From assembly GCA_907163375.1 (NCBI GenBank), contig CAJQUW010011534.1, forward strand, positions 124,001 to 188,000: a stretch of 64,000 nt of DNA. Direction: 5' to 3'. Origin of the DNA: Prostheceraeus crozeri. Its lineage: Eukaryota > Platyhelminthes > Polycladida > Euryleptidae. Position numbers and translations under genes: made by a program. Below the pieces are notes generated by a model. It had not been told where the DNA came from. It ran no database searches and saw only the letters and a program-made list of their open reading frames with translations. This document shows positions 33,304-45,059 of this stretch, piece by piece (positions within the stretch are counted from its first letter, which is position 1; the number at the start of each line of letters is the position of its first letter).

Positions 33304-34074
33304 CTCTTCCTTCGAACTTAGTGTAAATCTATTTCTTCATCTTTTGTTTTCTTCATCATAAGAAGAGATACAAACAAAATTAAAGGACAAAGAACAATTA
33401 ACAACTATGACAAAGTCAGATTAATGATTCGGTTCTAGTTTGCTGTTTACGGAAGGGTAGAACAATGGAGACGATGAATAAATTAAGCTGGAGAATAGAT
33501 AGTTGCAGAAGATGTTGATGTACTTTTATCGACTACCGGAAAGAATGTTCATTTTGATCTTTATGACAGAAGCTTTTACAGAATATCATGGTGTTGGGAG
33601 CTTACGAAAAAAAATGCGCTCAAGTAGAAAGCTTCCTTCATTTCACTATTCTTAAAGTTAACAAAGTAACAGAATGCTACACGATAAGATTACATGATTA
33701 AGGCCATGTAAATACGGATAGTGGGAAAAATAGAAACATTAGCAAAATGCAACACAATTTCGTCTCTATTCTTGAAGTCTGATAACATATTGAAGGGATG
33801 TTTGAAATATTGAAGGGAAACCCAAAGATATATTTTTCAACGAATACTATTGAGTATTGTAAAGTGAATGAACAGGACCACGTTTCGGCTTGTTCATGCC
33901 TTAGTCATGTCCAGACGAAATGAAATCTTGAACTTTACAAATGTAGAAGCTAACATCAATAATAATAATAGCTGTATATTCATAGAACGCCATTACTGGG
34001 TGAGCTTATGGCGCACTCATGTCATACAACATTACATGCAAAAAAATTTCAAATACGTCAGCGATTGCAAGAAA

Positions 34075-34270
34075 TTATGTCTTCAAAGATTTTTTAAAGG
34101 AGTGTAGGGATACAGAGTTCCTCACATCTCTTGGTAAGGAATTCCACAATGCGAGTGCAGCGCAGGAAAATATTCTTCTAAAACGTGTTCGATAACTACG
34201 AGATCCCAGAATTCGGTCATCAGTTGAACTTGTACGGATACGAGATCTGACAAATAGGACGGACAACTGC
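34075..34270 (-). pseudogene. LINE C-terminal fragment
   Basis: Reads RTRFRRIFSCAALALWNSLP followed by RDVRNSVSLHSFKKSLK, the standard ending of many CR1/L2/Jockey-like LINE proteins (aromatic-rich, xLWNSLPxxVR, then FKxxLK). Confidence 0.7.
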
Positions 34271-34274
34271 CCTG

Positions 34275-35395
34275 AAGAATCTAGTAAGCATATCCGTTGT
34301 CTGATACGCAGTCATTGCAAATCAGAAAGATGACACATATTATGATTTCGGAATACGCATAACTAATCTTGCAGCACTAAAAATCTCGGAACTACATTTC
34401 GAACTGGAGAAGCTCACTAAGTCATGTACCTATTACTATCCAAGAAATTATGAATTCAAAGCGCAGATGGAATGTTTATGTCCCGCTTTGTATGTCATTA
34501 TTGAACTCACTTAATATAGGATGAAATCTTCTCTACCAGTGCCACATTCCATCTTTCTCATGCGCTTTTATCTGAAATGTCTACATGCACTTGTAAATAT
34601 TTCTTTACTACTGCTTCATATCTTTGATGTGTCATAAAATTTCCAACTACTTGCCTAACATACAATTTACTTACTTATCTAAACGGAAAAATCATCGTTG
34701 AGCGAAAGCTAGTAAGTGTTAAGCTGAATGTCACAACAGACACTCACTCGTTATTTGATATGAGCATACTGATATACGAGTCGTGTATATGGCTTCTAAA
34801 GTCAGCCGTTTTTGGATATTTATTTAGTTTTCCTTCAACTTGCAAGTCCGAATACGTGGAGAATTCTGCTGTCTGCTTCAGATAAAAATCATTTCGAAAA
34901 ATGTCTCGTGGAGCACCTGATTTGCGTTTTCCGACTTGGATTGCATAAACATGTAATACTGATCCATTCGATGTTCCGTTAAACAAATATTCTGCTAGTG
35001 CTGAGACATTCAAGAGGGCTGTTAAGAAGCCTCTACTTAGCTTGCTGAGATTTGATAATTTGAGGTTGTTTTGTCTAATATATTACTGGATGCTATCTTG
35101 ATTTTTAATATTACAGCCTTTTCCGATGTTTCCATTTTTTTACCCTTATGAGTTCTAGTTATAGGATATTATGCATTTTACATATCTGCTTCTTCTCCAT
35201 CTCTACATCTGTCATTGATCTTCTTATTTACACAGTTACGAGCTACAAACATGTTTTTCTACACTATTCATTACTTAGTTATAACTTCTTCATCATTCCC
35301 ATTTTCTTCTTCGTTCTTCTGCTGAAGGACACCTTTCATCATCTCTTAAGCTCACATATAAAAAAATAAGAATGAAATTTCGCCCCAAAATATCA
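34275..35395. other. No gene seen
   Basis: AT-rich. A minus frame at 34744-35013 is unremarkable. Confidence 0.4.
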
Positions 35396-35409
35396 TTTAA
35401 TTTTCAATC

Positions 35410-35592
35410 ACGAATTTATAGAAAAGCAGGAAATCCCAGAAAGCTCCACAAGCTAGGGTCGAAGATAATTCGAAGGTCTTCGGCGTCCAGCTCCTTCTCA
35501 CGGTCGCTCGCAACCGGCAGCAGATACTTAAAAGAATGAAAGTCGCCACATCCGCCGATAGACTCCAGAAGAACACCATCACAGATATCACA
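35410..35592 (-). other. Candidate terminal exon, unidentified
   Basis: A locally GC-rich block opens after an acceptor-like CTCTACGTCTACAAGCAG. It reads CDICDGVLLESIGGCGDFHS and then SDREKELDAEDLRIIFDPSL to TAA, followed within about 20 bp by ATTAAA, a variant poly(A) signal. No family recognised and no upstream partner exon found. Confidence 0.25.
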
Positions 35593-36589
35593 TGCTGCTT
35601 GTAGACGTAGAGAGTATAGCTTCATAATTTTGTACCTCAAACTAAGTAAAAAATTTGAAATTTGAGTATCACATTCGTAAAGTAAATTATAGTCAATTTC
35701 ACCTCAATGGCAAAGAAAATGTAAAAGCAATTGTAATCGATTCGAACTTATTGTGTGCATGCGCCTACCAGTAGACAGGCATTTCCCCGAGTTATCAGAA
35801 CATATGTGCTTCGTAGTCCACCACCACCATTTGATATACCTGGTGCATCAGTGAATATTTTCAAACACTATGCCACTGAAAGACTAGAGAAAAAAACAAC
35901 GATTTTCCGCTACATTCATTTTCCAAATGTTCTGTTACTTCGTTGTTAAATTAGTCCTATGGATTTCTACTTCCAGAATGTCTGTTTTCTTTAACATATT
36001 CATCGATGTCACCCAGGAATTGGCTCAACCCATTAACAATTAATTGTTTTAAACAAAACACAAGCACAAACATTTGTTTTCGACAAATATAGAGCATTTT
36101 GACCAGAGGCTCTTGGGTCAACGTTGAACATGCTAATGTCAACGCCATGCCATAGACCATTATTGTACTGCTGCGAACTATGTTTAGCACACGCAAATAG
36201 CGTTTTTGAAAACAGCTTGTCAACAAATGAGTAAAATGTGCTGTTTTAATTGATAGATGTAACTCATCACGTTTTCTGGAAAAAAAGAGTTGAATAATTG
36301 CCTAATCTGAAAGTCTTATCTACCTGTACAGGATATTTCTTTGTAGCCAGTCAGAAAGGTCATTACATTCAGATTAACCTGATTTTGTTGATGTCATTGT
36401 TGTATTTTGTATATTTTATTGCCTGCTGCATTAATCCTACTGACAACAAACTCAATAGGATACGTGACTGAAGCATGATCTAGGTTATCATAAAATAAAA
36501 CATTCTTTTACAGCACGAATAACACTTTCATTAGATGAGATAATTAGGCATCACTGTCGGCTTCATCATAATGCTAAGAATCTGGACTA

Positions 36590-36765
36590 AGCAAATAGCC
36601 AACCCCTCTGGGGGCATTTTAATGGAAGACTTTAGCCGATCCATTATTTTACCTCGTCGAGAGCGCAATGAAGAGCTACAACACGGCGGCCGTGTTGCAA
36701 TGATTGGTCAGCGAAGGAGTTCGAGTTATCTAAATTCGCCCAGCGGAGAGCCGCAGTCACATTGT
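36590..36765 (-). promoter_or_regulatory. CpG-rich patch with CCAAT box; possible upstream RXR promoter or leader exon
   Basis: About a dozen CpGs in 170 bp within AT-rich DNA. On the minus strand it has a CCAAT box (GACCAATCATTG), a 19-bp near-palindrome at 36679-36697 (CAACACGGC/GCCGTGTTG) and a donor-like GACGAG|GTAAAA. It lies 9 kb upstream of RXR exon 1 on the same strand and lacks an ATG before the donor, as a leader exon would. Purely circumstantial. Confidence 0.2.
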
Positions 36766-36819
36766 TTAATTGATATACATAGCTATTCCTTGATTGTGGT
36801 GACTAAAAATTGTTGAAGA

Positions 36820-37815
36820 TTAAGTGCACTTGTAGTAAGTTTGATTCCTCCACTTCTACCACCTATGCAGCAGTTGAAAGCTTCGATTGGTAAACAAAGC
36901 GCTTGGTTCAACATTCTTTTGAAAATGCGATAAATTTCTATTGATGAAGATCGAGACGACATTACAAAGAAGTCAAAAAGTCCAATCAACAATATATATT
37001 CCACGGAGCCAGTAAAATGAAGACAGGAATTTCCTGAATAATGACAATTTTAGTCACTTTCTTGAATATTCCTAGAGCGACATCATTTTATTACCATAAC
37101 TTAAAGGATGCGAAGTGATCATAAAGCTAACAACGGTGATTCTGTCAAAAGATGTAGCGATCGCCCTAGAATAGCAGGTCACGAGTGAAATTATCAAATA
37201 GTAATTGCCATCTCATCAATTCTTGAGAGAAATGTTCCAAGTCTTCGCTGTTTATTGACAAGAGATCATAAGATCGCAGAATTAATGTCATATCTATTGA
37301 TGACTAAAACTGCATTATCGGCAAGGATGGTAAGCGAATTAGGTAATGAAGGAAATGCGAACAGATGTAATAGAGAATAAACCAACAATTACCACTGTTG
37401 CGAATTCACCGCGCATGATGTCAAATCCTAAATCCGCTGGCAAACTTGAAACTTCATGTCCAATCCTTTAAAGATATACAAGGCATATGTGACAAGAAAT
37501 TCAATGATTTCCTTCCTTTACAAGATCGGAATTTCAATAAGGAATGTAATTGATTGCTGTACAAAATAATAATATTTGGAAAACTAGTAAAAAGAAGCAC
37601 GCCGCAATGCGCTGCGATGAACCATTATCAACATAACGCACGCTGCGCTGCTTGAATACCAAACAGTTTATAATCCAGCATCAAAGAACAATTGAAATGT
37701 TCTAGAAATGAAAGATTGACACAATTACATCAGAAAATTATATGAAATTCGTATGCCAAAAACAAAATTACAAATCAATCTGCAACTAATTTAACCAAAT
37801 CAATATAAGTTCATC
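36820..37815. other. No gene seen
   Basis: AT-rich without recognised features. Confidence 0.4.
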
Positions 37816-37819
37816 GGGA

Positions 37820-38760
37820 TTTCGGGGCAGCTGCAGGATGCGAGGGGGAGATTGTGCGCTCTGCAGTCGATGACGATGTGCTCCACGGTTTAAGGCGTGT
37901 GACCACAAGCACAGGTGGCAGACTCTTACAGGCCCCAGCTTTGAAGAGTCGCTGCTACTCGAGCTGTGTTAGAGCGTATCGATTAAGACGAATCCACTGC
38001 TTGCGTGGCAGGTCGGCTCCAGGCGGAAGTGTCTGGCTCGGCAGGGGACAAGCGGAATTGAGGTCCTTATATGACATTGATGTGCCACGCAACTGTGGGG
38101 TCGAAGCCGTCGGTGAGTACACGAACTGCATGGCGGGAGAAGGGCCTTCGTGACTTCAGACGCTGATTTGGTAGCGATGAGGCTCCGGTGACGCAGTGAT
38201 GAGGATATGCTGTTGATCTACCCTAGCAGCCGTGGCAACATTCATGTGAGTTGCGTGGGATACTGGAAAGTGCAATTCCTGCGAGGACTGGGAGGAAAAA
38301 CTTCTCTGTCGGTCGTAAGCAGCCGGTTATGATGCGCATTGTCTCATTGAGTGTGGTGTCAAGAACCTTTGTATGTGTGCTCCGGCACCAAACTGGTGAT
38401 GCATACTCCGCTGTGCTGTATACTAATGCGAAGACAGCTGTTCGTTGAGGTACGCGCTCCCAGTTAGTACCCGCTAAGGATCAAAGGAGGCTATTCCGCG
38501 CGTTGATTTTCTGTTGTATATTCTGAAGGTGGTTCTTATAGCTCAACGTACGATCGAGAGGTACCCCAAGATAGGTAGCGCAATCAACATTCGGGATTGT
38601 GACATCATCTACTACCTACCATCGATTATGATACATAACTCCTGTTTAGCAGTATTCACTCTATCAGCTAAGTGTGTGTGGGGGCAGCTGGGTAGCTCTG
38701 ATCGGTCCCCTGTCGCATTTTTTCCTGGACCTTGTAGTACTAAGCCGCTTGACCTGCGCA
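37820..38760 (-). mobile_element. LINE fragment (jockey/I-type) with C-terminal CCHC-like motif
   Basis: In several frames on the minus strand: TYLGVPLDRTLSYKNHLQ, NARNSLL, GTNWERVPQRTAVFALVYST and EYASPVWCRS, TLNETMRIITGCLRPTEKFF, LAGI, then KQWIRLNRYALTQL and SATCACGHTP...TVEHIVIDC. The last is the cysteine/histidine motif that closes many jockey/I-type LINE proteins. Frameshifts and stops throughout; a dead 3' fragment. Confidence 0.75.
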
Positions 38761-38769
38761 TTTTCGGAA

Positions 38770-40900
38770 CTTAACACAAAAATATGACAAAATTGTCACA
38801 TTTGCCCTCTGGAAGGTCAAATGTAAGACGAATTCTGAAAAGTACCTTTCATTTTGTGTGAGCTTGAAAAGATACCTCTTCTATGTAAACTGCCGCGAGG
38901 AAAAATCCAACTTTTCAGTCCCACGGGATCGCAAAGAACTTTTCCTGTGTAAGCTCTTGCGTAAAAAAATCATGGAAGTCTGTAAACAAGTCATGATTAG
39001 CCAGAGCATGGACTCCTAGATATAGCACTAGTTAACTGTCTGGACTATCATTTGTGGTCTTTGAGCATCTGCAAGTCGTCCTTTTTCTTAAATAATCACA
39101 TTTGAAGTTACTTAGAACTACAGAATTCTGAATATCATCTCACTAGTAGATTGGAATATTTACTTGATGAAAATCTTCCGCATTTGAGAAATTCACGAAA
39201 ATCCGTCGCTTGTCTACTAAGTTCCAATATTCCAAGAAATGCACCGAGTAAGTCAATTCTAATGGATATAATTGTACTTGGAAGAGATACAGATTGAAGA
39301 AATATACTACCTATATCGTCTTCAATTTTCATACAAATTGATGTTATCGAAGCGTTTCACATCCCTTGAGTTGCGTAGATTACTGAAAACAATGCGTGAC
39401 ATGTTCAGACAAAAATATTGTCATTCTCGCTGTTCAGTCTCAAGTGAACCATTTCTATTGCATTAAAAGATGAATTGCGACAGACAATTTTTTGTTTATG
39501 CTATCGCGTGCGTGACGTATAAGTGTATGCGGATTTTAAATTGCATCATTAACGTTACAAGAAATAAACAATTACAAGAGAAAAGTTTCTTCTCATTGGC
39601 AAAGCTGTATCATGATAATAAGAATTGATGATTATGTGTCACAATGGGAAATATCTAAGTATGAGCTCTTTGAGCATGTCCTTTTACATACAATGAAAAC
39701 ATAATGATATAATGAAGAAAATGTACAACTAACTTGGGACGACAGCTGGAATAGTCGCATATCTGCATAACGATACAAAATTGAACCATGAAATATATGA
39801 ACAGTACAGTGGAAAGAGCTGCTTTTTTTACTGAAAACTACTATTACGCTGCCGTGTTAAACCAGGAAAATATAAGATGTTGAATAAAATTCGTGATCAT
39901 CATTTTCTCCGTCAAAGTCGCAACACAATTCACAGCCTGTATTTGCTTCAGTGCCCTTTTCAAGTTTCACCTAGCATTTGCCTACTATGCTTGATTTAGA
40001 CCAATGCATTTACTATTATATTTATGTTCCGAATGAAGGGCTGTCAACCTTGAGCAATGTAAAATCGAGCATTTCGCGTCAATTTTGACATTTTGTGTAC
40101 CAATAAATTCATTAACTGAGATATTACTATTTCTTACAATTCTTTATAGCAGCATTTCACTGATGCAAGTTTTATGAACATCTTAACTATCAAAAGCCAG
40201 CTTTCTCATGACCCAGGTGATGAACATGGATTCATCATTTTATCACTCTATTATGATTGCCACTTAGACTTAGAATCGCTTTCTAGTCTTATCTTGAAAA
40301 CGTTACTGTCATTTCGCAATAACGCATATTATTTTCATTACTATCACAGAAAAAAGAAAGAATCATCAGGAAATTTGCCTGAAACTAGATGTCTATGAAT
40401 TTTCAAATCGGCAAATGAAAATAAAGCGCTGAAATGCACAAGGAGAGTGGGTCTTCTTGTGGTGATTATCTTATCTCACGAATTATCAGACACTTATCAC
40501 GCCCGAGACCATTGTTATTGAGAACGATTGATCGCTAACCGAAAGCTATCTAATACAAGAAAGCGATCCATCTGATAGAGAAGTGGTTAGGTGAATTTTT
40601 AATGATACAGCAGCTGAAAAAGTAATTTGTTTATTTTTATGTCGCATGTCGAATCCTGTCGATTCAGGGCTGTTAATCCTACCTATTGACAGCTTGTAAA
40701 ATTATGGCAACATATTTCATTCATTTGAGAATTGAACACTGCATTTTCATGACTTTTCAGAAATCATCAATTCCACGACAATTCCATCACAATAACTATC
40801 CGATGACAATTCCATCACACGACTATCCGTTACAATAGAGATATCTCTTAATTGATCATAACTGATATGACAACTGATGTGTGGTGATGAGGGCTTGATC
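38770..40900. other. No gene seen
   Basis: AT-rich with no recognised genes or repeat families. Confidence 0.4.
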
Positions 40901-40917
40901 CTGCCAATTGACACAGT

Positions 40918-40996
40918 CACATGTAGGCGGTTTGCCGCTCTGTTGGAATAGCACAGGTCTAATCAAACTGGATGTTAGGTTCGAATCCTGCCAGCT
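40918..40996 (+). mobile_element. tRNA-like SINE head or tRNA pseudogene
   Basis: Contains a perfect box B (GGTTCGAATCC) and a looser box A (GTTGGAATAGCACAGG). T-arm and acceptor stem do not pair, so it is not a functional tRNA. Confidence 0.4.
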
Positions 40997-41287
40997 GCAC
41001 ATCTCTTGCATGGCAACCTGATCTATCGATTATGTCACTTCATTCTATTGTTGATGACTTCTCCAGATTTAAAAATTTCCATGACTTTTCCATTTCTTCC
41101 ATGATCGCGGGCACCGTGATACATCATATATTCGCTCTATGATTGAATGTTTGTCCGGTATTTGTAAACTTATAAAAGAATCTGTCACGTATTGAAAGGG
41201 TTGATAAACGAGCATATTTTACAAACTATGGCTAAGGAAAAAAGGAAATGTAATTTCAAAACCTATGAAATTTGTTATCGACGTAGC

Positions 41288-42693
41288 ACACTAGTAGTCA
41301 CCGCATATTTTTTTCATTTTCTGCTCAAATAACTACAATTTATATCAGCTTTGATTATTAAAAGATTCACATTTCTTTAACGTCATAATATCTCTTCGTA
41401 GGTGAAATATTTCTAGCTTGCAGGCAGTGAGCGAGATATGGCAAATTTATTCATAACGCATTATTAGTCAGCCCAGTAGTATTTTGTCTTCTTTTGCTTT
41501 TGGTGAGTCCCTGGTTTTCTTTTAACCGCTCGAAAGTATCTTCTCTTGGTTAGAATAAGATAAAGCAATTCAAATCATTCTTTATGAAATTGCATTTATA
41601 TGTAATTATTCGCTGTGAAATTTGCTGCTAACGGATTATTCGTCACCTTAGTTTCAAGCATGATCTCAGTCAGCTGTACTAATGGTCTCAGTCAAACTAC
41701 AGCAATACTCAAATGAACTATGCCCTTCAAAATATGTGACGCAATGATAACAAGTCCAACGTAATCAGGTTCAAACATGTCTTAATTAAAGAGTAGGCAA
41801 TAATCAAACATTGGCTTTGAGATGAAATAGTAATGCAAGCGACTGACTGCTCTATGCCAAAGCCCATTGCAGTTTCAGTGGGGCAAACGGTGGATCAGCC
41901 AACTTTTGAAGTAATATTTCATGCAGTTTTATACTTTGCAATCAGATTGCAAAATAAGACGACTGAAGCTCCATCATTGTTTTTATCTTCAATTTACTCC
42001 ATTCTATTGAGCACCGACATATCACTTATCAATCACAAATATTCATAAGGTCAAAAGTAACAAAACTAATGTGTGACTATGATGAACCTCAACGCCATTA
42101 GGCATGCTCACCCACCAGAGACTTTAACGGTGCTGTCATAGTCAGAAGCTTGTAGACCGATGTGATGCTTTCAGAAAAGATGCTCTTCATTCCTACTGCC
42201 CGATGACATTTTCAGGGCTTTACCTCTATAACAAGATGTCGCTCGGTCAAAATCTTGACCATTTTACATTGGAAACCGCTAATAAGCAAAAAAAACTCCA
42301 AGGTGACGAATAATGTGTTAGCAGCAAATTTCACTGCAAATAATTACATATAAATGCAACTTCATAAAGAATGATTCGAATTGCTTTATCTTATTCTAAC
42401 CAAGAGAAGATACTTTCGAGCGGTTAAAAGAAAACCAGGGACTCACCAAAAGCAAAAGAAGACAAAATACTACTGGGCTGACTAATAATGAGTTATGAAT
42501 CAATTTGCCATATTTCGTTCACTACCTGCAAGCTAGGAATATTCCACTTAAGAATTTATAACTAAGATAAATAATTAAGATATATACATCTCAAGTTATT
42601 ACGTTGAAGAAGTGTAAATCTTTTAATAATCAGAGCTGATAGAAATTGTAGTTTTTAGAGCAGAAAATGAAAAAATATGGTGTGATTAGCAAT
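41288..42693. mobile_element. Foldback element with ~370-400-bp inverted arms
   Basis: Left arm about 41288-41655, right arm about 42284-42693, roughly 90% identical as reverse complements. A core of more than 100 bp is perfect (it includes TTGCTTTTGGTGAGTCCCTG and CGCTCGAAAGTATCTTCTCT). The right arm has a ~45-bp insertion. The spacer of about 630 bp encodes nothing recognised. No clear target duplication, so the class is unknown. Confidence 0.85.
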
Positions 42694-42699
42694 GTGTTG

Positions 42700-44635
42700 C
42701 AAACTGTACATTTGAGCACAAGTTATATGCTCAAAATGACTCAAAATTATTGCATGCATGACTTCCTTTCATCCCGTCTGCCGAACACTGGTTAACCTCG
42801 CATTCCGTTTTGTCACACAGACAAAATGAATATGCCGTTCGTTCCACATGTTTCAAGCATATTATGCATAAAATAACTTTTGAATGCAATTCTTCAATGC
42901 GCAGCAGGACCCTGTATACCTTACTGCCTCTGTTTGACATTTGACTGTTTTTATTCAATTGCGATAACTCGAAGTAAAACTATGATTTTCATTCGACAAA
43001 TGTAACTAATATATTCTATCCTATCATTGAAAATACGTGTACGATATCAAAATGTAAACAATATATTCATATCAACAATGGAAACTACTGAACAAAATAT
43101 TTGAGAGAAGCAGTTCACTCGCCCTAAAATCGAATTTTGTTGAACTTTGAATACTTTGAGGTCAAAGCCCCTGCATTTTGAAGTCCCACATTACGATGGA
43201 TCGAAGAATGTGTAATTTCATAATAGGGAAATACAGGTTGAAAATCGAAGAAGTATGATGGACTGGATGTACGGTTTCCATGACACGTCTTTCGTAACCG
43301 CCAATCCAAAGGAGATGTAATCTTGTTCTCTGATCATACTATCTGACCTCTTAATGAGATGATGATGATCATCTCCTTCAAGTCGTGAGTACAGAATACT
43401 CTGAGCTTTTGAAGGATTGAAGGAAATAAGCCATTTGGCGCCCCATTATTGCTAAGTTTAGAAAATCTTAGGACTCTGGTTCCACATCCGTGAGGAAAAA
43501 TACGAATTTACGGATGTACATAGTTATTGCGTTGTCAGGAGTGAAATTCTGTACATGCATCATAAAGTTGCTTCAATCACAGAAAATAATCTTAAAAATT
43601 TCTTATATGGATTTCCCTTCCAAAGGTCCCAAGATTGGATGCAGTTAGTTTTCATGAGCATTCATAGGATTCTCAGTAAAGGAAAATTGCCATTGATATC
43701 TTATGTGATGAAATTTGCAGTTGATTTTGTCGCCTGATGTTCGATTGTTTTGTGGAATCCTTTCAGTCATCCATATCGGAGGTGTGTGATATCAAGAAGC
43801 ATACTCTAGTTCGCGCCAGACAGTGTTTTAAAAAACTCACCATCATTTAAAAAAACCAAAATAACCCATGGGTTTTCTAAATACACTCACCAATTAATAG
43901 ACGTACGATCGAATTGGAGACAGATATTGATACAGTAGTAGGCTATGTCCGATGTCAAATCGCAAGCTCAACGGTGTATTCTAATTTAAGCATCAAAATA
44001 CTCAGAACATCATATTTCTACATTATCTGAAATACACGTCTTATTCTTTTCATAGTACCGAGACAATTCTTTCGGCATGAGATAAGAAGACATAATTCAG
44101 GCTCAGCGTCTAAATGGTTTAATAATTATCTATCTACACGAAATTGTAGGTAACTTTGACATCAGTAGATTATCTAGTTTAGCATTTATTCCAATGAAAA
44201 CAAATTTAGTGAGCGTCTAATATCCGTGTATGATTTCGTCATAGTAAAATCAATGATCCAAAAATGTTCATAACAAAAAGTGTGGCTATTACAAAATTAC
44301 TAGAAAGGTATGGAAACTCTTACAATCGTGAAGATGAAATGATATAACAGACTGATTAAAGCACCCAGTAACAGCAATATAGAAGAACTATAAAATTTTA
44401 CTAATCAGAGTAAGACATCTCTACAACTACTAACTAAAGTCTGACACCACGCTCATTCTACAAATGGGAGTTTCAAAGTCGAGTAGCTTGTGTATGATTA
44501 AGATGCAACAAATTACAAAAACAGTAAAATTTAACAGTTGTTATAGTTAAACAGTGGATTATTCTATCAGAAAAGGGGAAGTAGAGGAAAACAAGTACTA
44601 TTGCCGATAACATGTGATTTCTCATGCATCAGCTC
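42700..44635. other. No gene seen
   Basis: AT-rich with no recognised features. Confidence 0.4.
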
Positions 44636-44639
44636 TGCA

Positions 44640-44835
44640 GTAAATAAGTGCGCACCCAAACCTATGATCTTCTCCAGGACCACACGCAGAGCTGTGAATC
44701 GCAAAGCTCCTTCGTACGGCACAGCTTTGGAATCAGCTTCCCCAGACCACTTTCCCTGACCATTACAATCTTGATACTTTCAAGAGGCGTGCGAACAGGT
44801 TTCTGGTGGGGATAGATTAATCAGAAGGTCTGCTT
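44640..44835 (+). pseudogene. LINE C-terminal fragment
   Basis: Reads KLLRTAQLWNQLPQTTFP, then YNLDTFKRRANRFLVGID and a stop, a common LINE protein ending (compare the LWNSLP and FKKSLK tail at 34075). Confidence 0.7.
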
Positions 44836-44970
44836 TTTTCTTTGATTTATTTAAAGTAATACACTTTATTACTTTTTTTATTGACTAACCCCTCGCTTCG
44901 TTCATGGCGCATAGCTGTGCTAGGGGTGGAAGTTTTGTAAGAAAACAAGAAGACGTTATGTTGCGATTTA

Positions 44971-45054
44971 TAATTGTACCCAAATTTTCGCCTACACAGG
45001 CAGCGTCAGGGGACAGACGCGGTCTCTGTAGGCGAAAATTTCGGTACAATTAAC
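44971..45054. repeat. 28-bp-arm hairpin
   Basis: Arms with AATTGTACC and AAATTTTCGCCTACA are reverse complements with two mismatches, around a ~26-bp GC-rich loop. Lies just downstream of a LINE tail; origin unknown. Confidence 0.75.
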
Positions 45055-45059
45055 TTTCA

